Below are positions 7,201 through 9,316 of a DNA stretch of 9,316 bases, piece by piece. Position numbers and translations under genes: made by a program. Source of the DNA: JABDKJ01 sp039028335 (lineage in GTDB: Bacteria > Bacteroidota > Bacteroidia > Flavobacteriales_D > JABDKJ01). Positions within the stretch are counted from its first letter, which is position 1. Each line of letters starts with the position of its first letter. The stretch lies in the NCBI GenBank assembly GCA_039028335.1, contig JBCCIF010000114.1:1-9316 (forward strand), in the 5' to 3' direction. The notes beneath the pieces were generated by a model. It searched no databases. It saw nothing but the letters and a program-made list of their open reading frames with translations, and was not told the DNA's origin.

Positions 7201-9316
7201 CCAATACTAAACGGTTCAGTTCGTCATAGGTATAGGTATATCCGATCATTTTTCCATTGTGTTCAATACTGGAATTATTTGAATTTGGAAAAGTCACTTG
7301 TGAAAACCATGAACTGATGTTTCCATTGTAAAGGCTTCGATGGTTGTCAATAGAAGCAGTAACTGGATGTGAGCTGTCCAGAATTATACCATAGCCGTTG
7401 CTGCGTTTATAATCTCCATCGAAGTAATTGAGCTGCATTCCAAAAACGTCTTTAGCAATAGAAGAATCGTGTTTACCATCTTCATTGATATCATAGGAAA
7501 CCATAAGACTGGGGTGATTGATGGATTTAAGCCAACCATTGAGCGTATAGATAAAGTCCAGGCCTTGGACCTTGTCTTCTCCAATTTCTGTGCGTTTCAG
7601 TGGCCCATGTTTATAATAGTCATAGGACCCATCTTTATCCCATAATAGACCGTCTCTAGAAGTCATTGCGCTTTCAATCCTGTTGTCCGAATCATAACTG
7701 TATTTATGAAAGAACTGATCGCGTTCTCCTTTTTGGTAAGCGACTTTGAGCACATTTCCGGAAACCAAATCGTATTCATACTGCATACATTTGATTCCAA
7801 TTGCAGGTATGATTTGATAGAGTTTATCCACATTGCCATGGGCATCATAGGAATAAACTGTTGTGATATCATCTTCTCCATTGTCACCCAATCGCACACT
7901 GTAACTTACCCGGTTTTGAAGAAAGGATTGGGAAATAGCAAGATCAGCATAAGGACGACTGTAAGTTGTTTGAACAACCTCACTTACATTGCTTTGTGGA
8001 TAGCTATTGTCATTGCTGTAAATGGGATCTGAGACAAGAGAAAAATCACCTAAGCAAACACCAGCTTCTACTATTCTGGCCAATTCATCGTATTTGGTAT
8101 AGCTAAATGTCCCGTCAATTTGCTGTTGTGCATTTTGTGAGAAACGCAATTGACCAATATCATTGTAAGTAAAATGGCTTAGTCCACCATCTGGGGTTTC
8201 TTGAGCTGTCAATTGATTTAGACTGTTGTAATGGTACTCGGTTTTCATTCGGTGATCCAGAGAAACACGAGAAAAAGAATTCCCTGGAGCAGGATCGTCT
8301 TGTAAATCAACTCCTTCTGGAGGTACGGTGGTAATGAGATTTCCCGCTCGGTCGTAGTAGAATAGCGTATAATGGTGGTAGCCCAATTCCATGCCGTACT
8401 TCAGTTCATCGTTAATATTATCTGGATTTGCGCAGACGTCTAAATAATTTTGATAGTGTCCATTTAGTTGATCAGAGATGAGTTCTTGCAATTGAACAGT
8501 GACACTGGTCAATACCTGGTTGGTGTTTTCATCTTCGCATAATAAAGGTGTGGGCAATTCCAGTTCTTTAGGAACAGGCGTCATTTGCCAATCAAAGCAG
8601 ATTTCAGCGCTGAATTCTGGACAGTTCCTTGGGCAAGCAGGAAGTAAATCGTAAAATGGAATGCAAGCTTGAAATGCATAATTGGTTTGAAGTTGAGGAA
8701 GTGGGTCTGCATCGCTTGGTAAATCGCAGTATTCATGTGCCATGGCCCAATGCATAAAATAGGCATCTTCTGTATTTGATCCAACATTAAAATATGTGCC
8801 ATAGTAATCATAGGGACTTGAAGCCAGGTCAATGATTAAATCTCCTGAATTATTCACGCCAAATGCAAAGTGTGAATTTGTAAAGGGTAAAGGCGCGATC
8901 TGCTCCATATCATGAATTGTAGGATTGAGATAAGTCCCATTGATTCCTGTGCAGTAGAGTCCAGGTCTTGAATAGAAAACAAGATCACTCGGATCGCTTG
9001 TGAGTTGAATACTGATGTCAAAAATTCTTAATTGACTCAAGATGTTAGGTAAATGTGCATCGGCAATTATGCTTTGAGGTGAATCGGAAACGTTGCATTT
9101 ATATGAGAGCGAAATGATGATTTTGAGCAAATCTGAGGGGCAACTCGGATCGTTAAAGTAGGGATGGTCCCAGGTCCATTCAAATCGTCCGGTATTATTG
9201 CCTAAGTCAACAAAATCCCATCCTTTATAGGGTATGTAGGATTGAGCAGATATAGAATTCGCAATAAAAGGAATGAAATTGTTTAAGGCTGAATTAAGTC
9301 CCCAGGCATATTCCAA
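4262..9316 (-). CDS. RHS/YD-repeat polymorphic toxin with C-terminal AHH nuclease tip (N-terminus outside window)
   Basis: A giant secreted-type RHS protein; the 1684 codons here run off the right edge, and the terminal TTG at 9314-9316 is not a credible start. Residues are numbered from the window edge. Residues 1 to about 310 are a Cys-rich region with no family I recognise. YD/RHS repeats run from about 311 to 905, with YYDRAGNLITTVPPEGV near 320, YSYDAHGNVD, YVYDANGNIE and YDALGNRISKK. YGSSRLG lies at 909-915. An atypical insert occupies about 917-1320. The RHS core end follows: DHLGNVR (1332-1338), YYPFGM (from 1369), RGYDPRIARWKSVD (ending 1425) and LNNPIAHSEIDGN (ending 1453). The shell probably encloses the tip, which is residues 1454-1684, starting with Gly/Ala-rich hydrophobic helices and ending in an AHH nuclease. 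The protein is expected to act in competition between cells. The secretion route is not visible because the N-terminus is missing. The tip is much more AT-rich than the core. Confidence 0.93.
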   Translation of the reverse strand: MEYAWGLNSALNNFIPFIANSISAQSYIPYKGWDFVDLGNNTGRFEWTWDHPYFNDPSCPSDLLKIIISLSYKCNVSDSPQSIIADAHLPNILSQLRIFDISIQLTSDPSDLVFYSRPGLYCTGINGTYLNPTIHDMEQIAPLPFTNSHFAFGVNNSGDLIIDLASSPYDYYGTYFNVGSNTEDAYFMHWAMAHEYCDLPSDADPLPQLQTNYAFQACIPFYDLLPACPRNCPEFSAEICFDWQMTPVPKELELPTPLLCEDENTNQVLTSVTVQLQELISDQLNGHYQNYLDVCANPDNINDELKYGMELGYHHYTLFYYDRAGNLITTVPPEGVDLQDDPAPGNSFSRVSLDHRMKTEYHYNSLNQLTAQETPDGGLSHFTYNDIGQLRFSQNAQQQIDGTFSYTKYDELARIVEAGVCLGDFSLVSDPIYSNDNSYPQSNVSEVVQTTYSRPYADLAISQSFLQNRVSYSVRLGDNGEDDITTVYSYDAHGNVDKLYQIIPAIGIKCMQYEYDLVSGNVLKVAYQKGERDQFFHKYSYDSDNRIESAMTSRDGLLWDKDGSYDYYKHGPLKRTEIGEDKVQGLDFIYTLNGWLKSINHPSLMVSYDINEDGKHDSSIAKDVFGMQLNYFDGDYKRSNGYGIILDSSHPVTASIDNHRSLYNGNISSWFSQVTFPNSNNSSIEHNGKMIGYTYTYDELNRLVLAKFNHYSGSWNENFDYNSLYVYDANGNIEFLRRTGPSSDLFDDLTYHYHEVNGEKINNRLYHFKDDGVASAYDDLKDLPSNYDNANAETANNFRYDALGNLIQDDSEEIQLIDWLANGKIAAVLRPSGASGKSDLYFNYDALGNRISKKVVAKSNNYPLPESEWTWTYYVRDASGNIMATYDRIHSTTNEGYNKKIKWAESPIYGSSRLGVLSTNELLSDVDVNTSTGDEVELANYDIGSLGTVLVSIDDDNNTSTPIVVGGTAGQLNVLESYGSFTGTPSPAIYTQNDALGAIEFSIMGLNDNEECTIKILDANGVVMSGSELMNASTQSEIQVFPLDDIGLYQLFTLDTDQHLLQHKFNPSINGSGDVLVEHNVNIAPGRLFRSKMLAFENEGVNTLMVREKISGDNDQLVLFHFDRSNGNFINEENLGIPFESDDLDEDYGIRMTEDALKISFSSNSLIDEGRGTGQFHIYQRWNTSTAFDPMGVIQAKHNGEVGDVEFSANGAYLYYIEYTAYEVYLNQYALHTGAHEVIMEREVNGAASNLLLSNIGELYISNFNASALMSVTNSNQPAPSVSPGEEELVWGDQLLGISVNLPNIPIDLISAGLPFAYANRIIDNKKYELTDHLGNVRVVISDVKTHLQTDANGLPFEFEAIVLSASDYYPFGMLIPGREDQGANNNRFAFNGREKDDEIAGAGNFIIYMERGYDPRIARWKSVDGAASKYPSFSTYSFTLNNPIAHSEIDGNVIETGWDVFNVGLDIVSIGVNIYSGNYFDALVDVGALAYDVGATIVPGLPAGAGAALKASRAGRVVLKVIKHSDNLYKVGERAFRSANKAADYTKIVNDKFEGSVKLANAFWDAGKGGANKLAKALKTAGTGKKAHHIIPTTLLEKNKYVKQAVEEGFDFNGIVNGIGLDKTRHKGGHFDYTEAVNNMINKAFTNPKNADKSATEILQSVSTKLKSKIENSTGDINQLFTK
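4265..4957 (-). other. RHS variable tip: linker helices plus AHH (HNH/Endo VII) nuclease domain
   Basis: This is the part of the RHS protein after the conserved core (residues 1454-1684). Residues about 1459-1517 are hydrophobic and Gly/Ala-rich (WDVFNVGLDIVSIG..., GLPAGAGAALKASRAG), like pre-toxin linker segments seen before RHS toxins. The nuclease spans about 1580-1660. It has the diagnostic A1588-H1589-H1590 in KAHHIIP, then N1614 and N1618-G1619 in FDFNGIVNGIGL, then H1627 and H1631 in RHKGGHFDY. This is the AHH family pattern (AHH near the start, then N..NGi.L, then H...H). All the expected metal or catalytic histidines are present, so the toxin looks intact and would be predicted to cut nucleic acid. 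DNA versus RNA as substrate cannot be decided. Confidence 0.83.
5357..6568 (-). other. About 400-residue insert inside the RHS core, propeller-like
   Basis: In typical Bacteroidota RHS proteins the YGSSRLG motif is followed within a few dozen residues by the segment leading to YEL.DHLGNVR. Here the two are separated by residues about 917-1320. The insert contains acidic and Thr/Ser-rich beta-type sequence, then strands that read like propeller blades, for example GDVEFSANGAYLYYIEY (1203-1219), LYQLFTLDTDQHLLQHKF and QLVLFHFDRSNGNF. There are no frameshifts, and GC is similar to the surrounding core, so it is an old, integral part of the protein and not a recent insertion. Its role is unknown; adhesion or shell decoration is possible. 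Confidence 0.5.

Noticed and set aside
7706..8032. Plus-strand open frame of 108 codons inside the RHS gene.
   Set aside because: It lies opposite well-conserved YD repeats and has no recognisable features; it is antisense shadow.
7100..8400. YD-repeat region considered as a DNA repeat array.
   Set aside because: The repetition is at protein level (YDxxGN type) with variable DNA, as expected for an RHS shell; there is no CRISPR-like or tandem DNA repeat.
9314..9316. TTG at the right edge as the start of the RHS gene.
   Set aside because: It is only the last complete codon in the window; no signal peptide or start context is present.

Overview
The window reads as accessory-bordering chromosome from a Bacteroidota organism. 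The evidence is a LytS-type histidine kinase with a propeller sensor paired to a LytTR regulator, a Bacteroidota-style RHS protein (PPEGV, DHLGNVR, YYPFGM and LNNPI motifs), absence of clear Shine-Dalgarno sites, and moderate to low GC. The genus cannot be fixed from this sequence.

Left part (2-3066, plus strand): a two-component pair. A membrane-anchored sensor kinase is cut off by the left window edge. It is followed after 11 bases by its LytTR-family response regulator, so the two are almost certainly one operon.

Middle (3067-4272, plus strand): a 244-bp AT-rich gap holding a 20-bp near-perfect palindrome. Next comes a small XRE-type helix-turn-helix gene whose first helix lies upstream of the only in-frame ATG and appears to have been disconnected by a one-base shift in a T5 run. 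A 221-codon gene resembling the Imm11 (DUF1629) immunity family follows 29 bases later.

Right part (4262-9316, minus strand): one very large RHS/YD-repeat protein, cut off at its N-terminus by the right window edge. It has a Cys-rich N-terminal region, a YD-repeat shell, an unusual insert of about 400 residues with propeller-like character, the conserved RHS core end, and a 231-residue variable tip ending in an AHH-type HNH/Endo VII nuclease toxin domain. The tip gene end and the immunity gene end are convergent and overlap by 11 bp. A perfect 11-bp-stem hairpin with T-runs on both sides lies at this junction and could terminate transcription in both directions.

How the parts fit: the RHS shell probably carries the AHH nuclease as a contact-dependent polymorphic toxin, and the Imm11-like protein is the best candidate for its antidote. 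The degenerate HTH gene and palindrome may be a relic or local regulator of the immunity gene. The two-component pair is probably ordinary neighbouring chromosome; nothing in the sequence ties it to the toxin locus. Hand counts of sample 60-base lines give 20-23% GC around the immunity gene and tip end, against 45-48% in the RHS core and 45% in the response regulator. This suggests that the HTH-imm-tip block is a separately acquired module.
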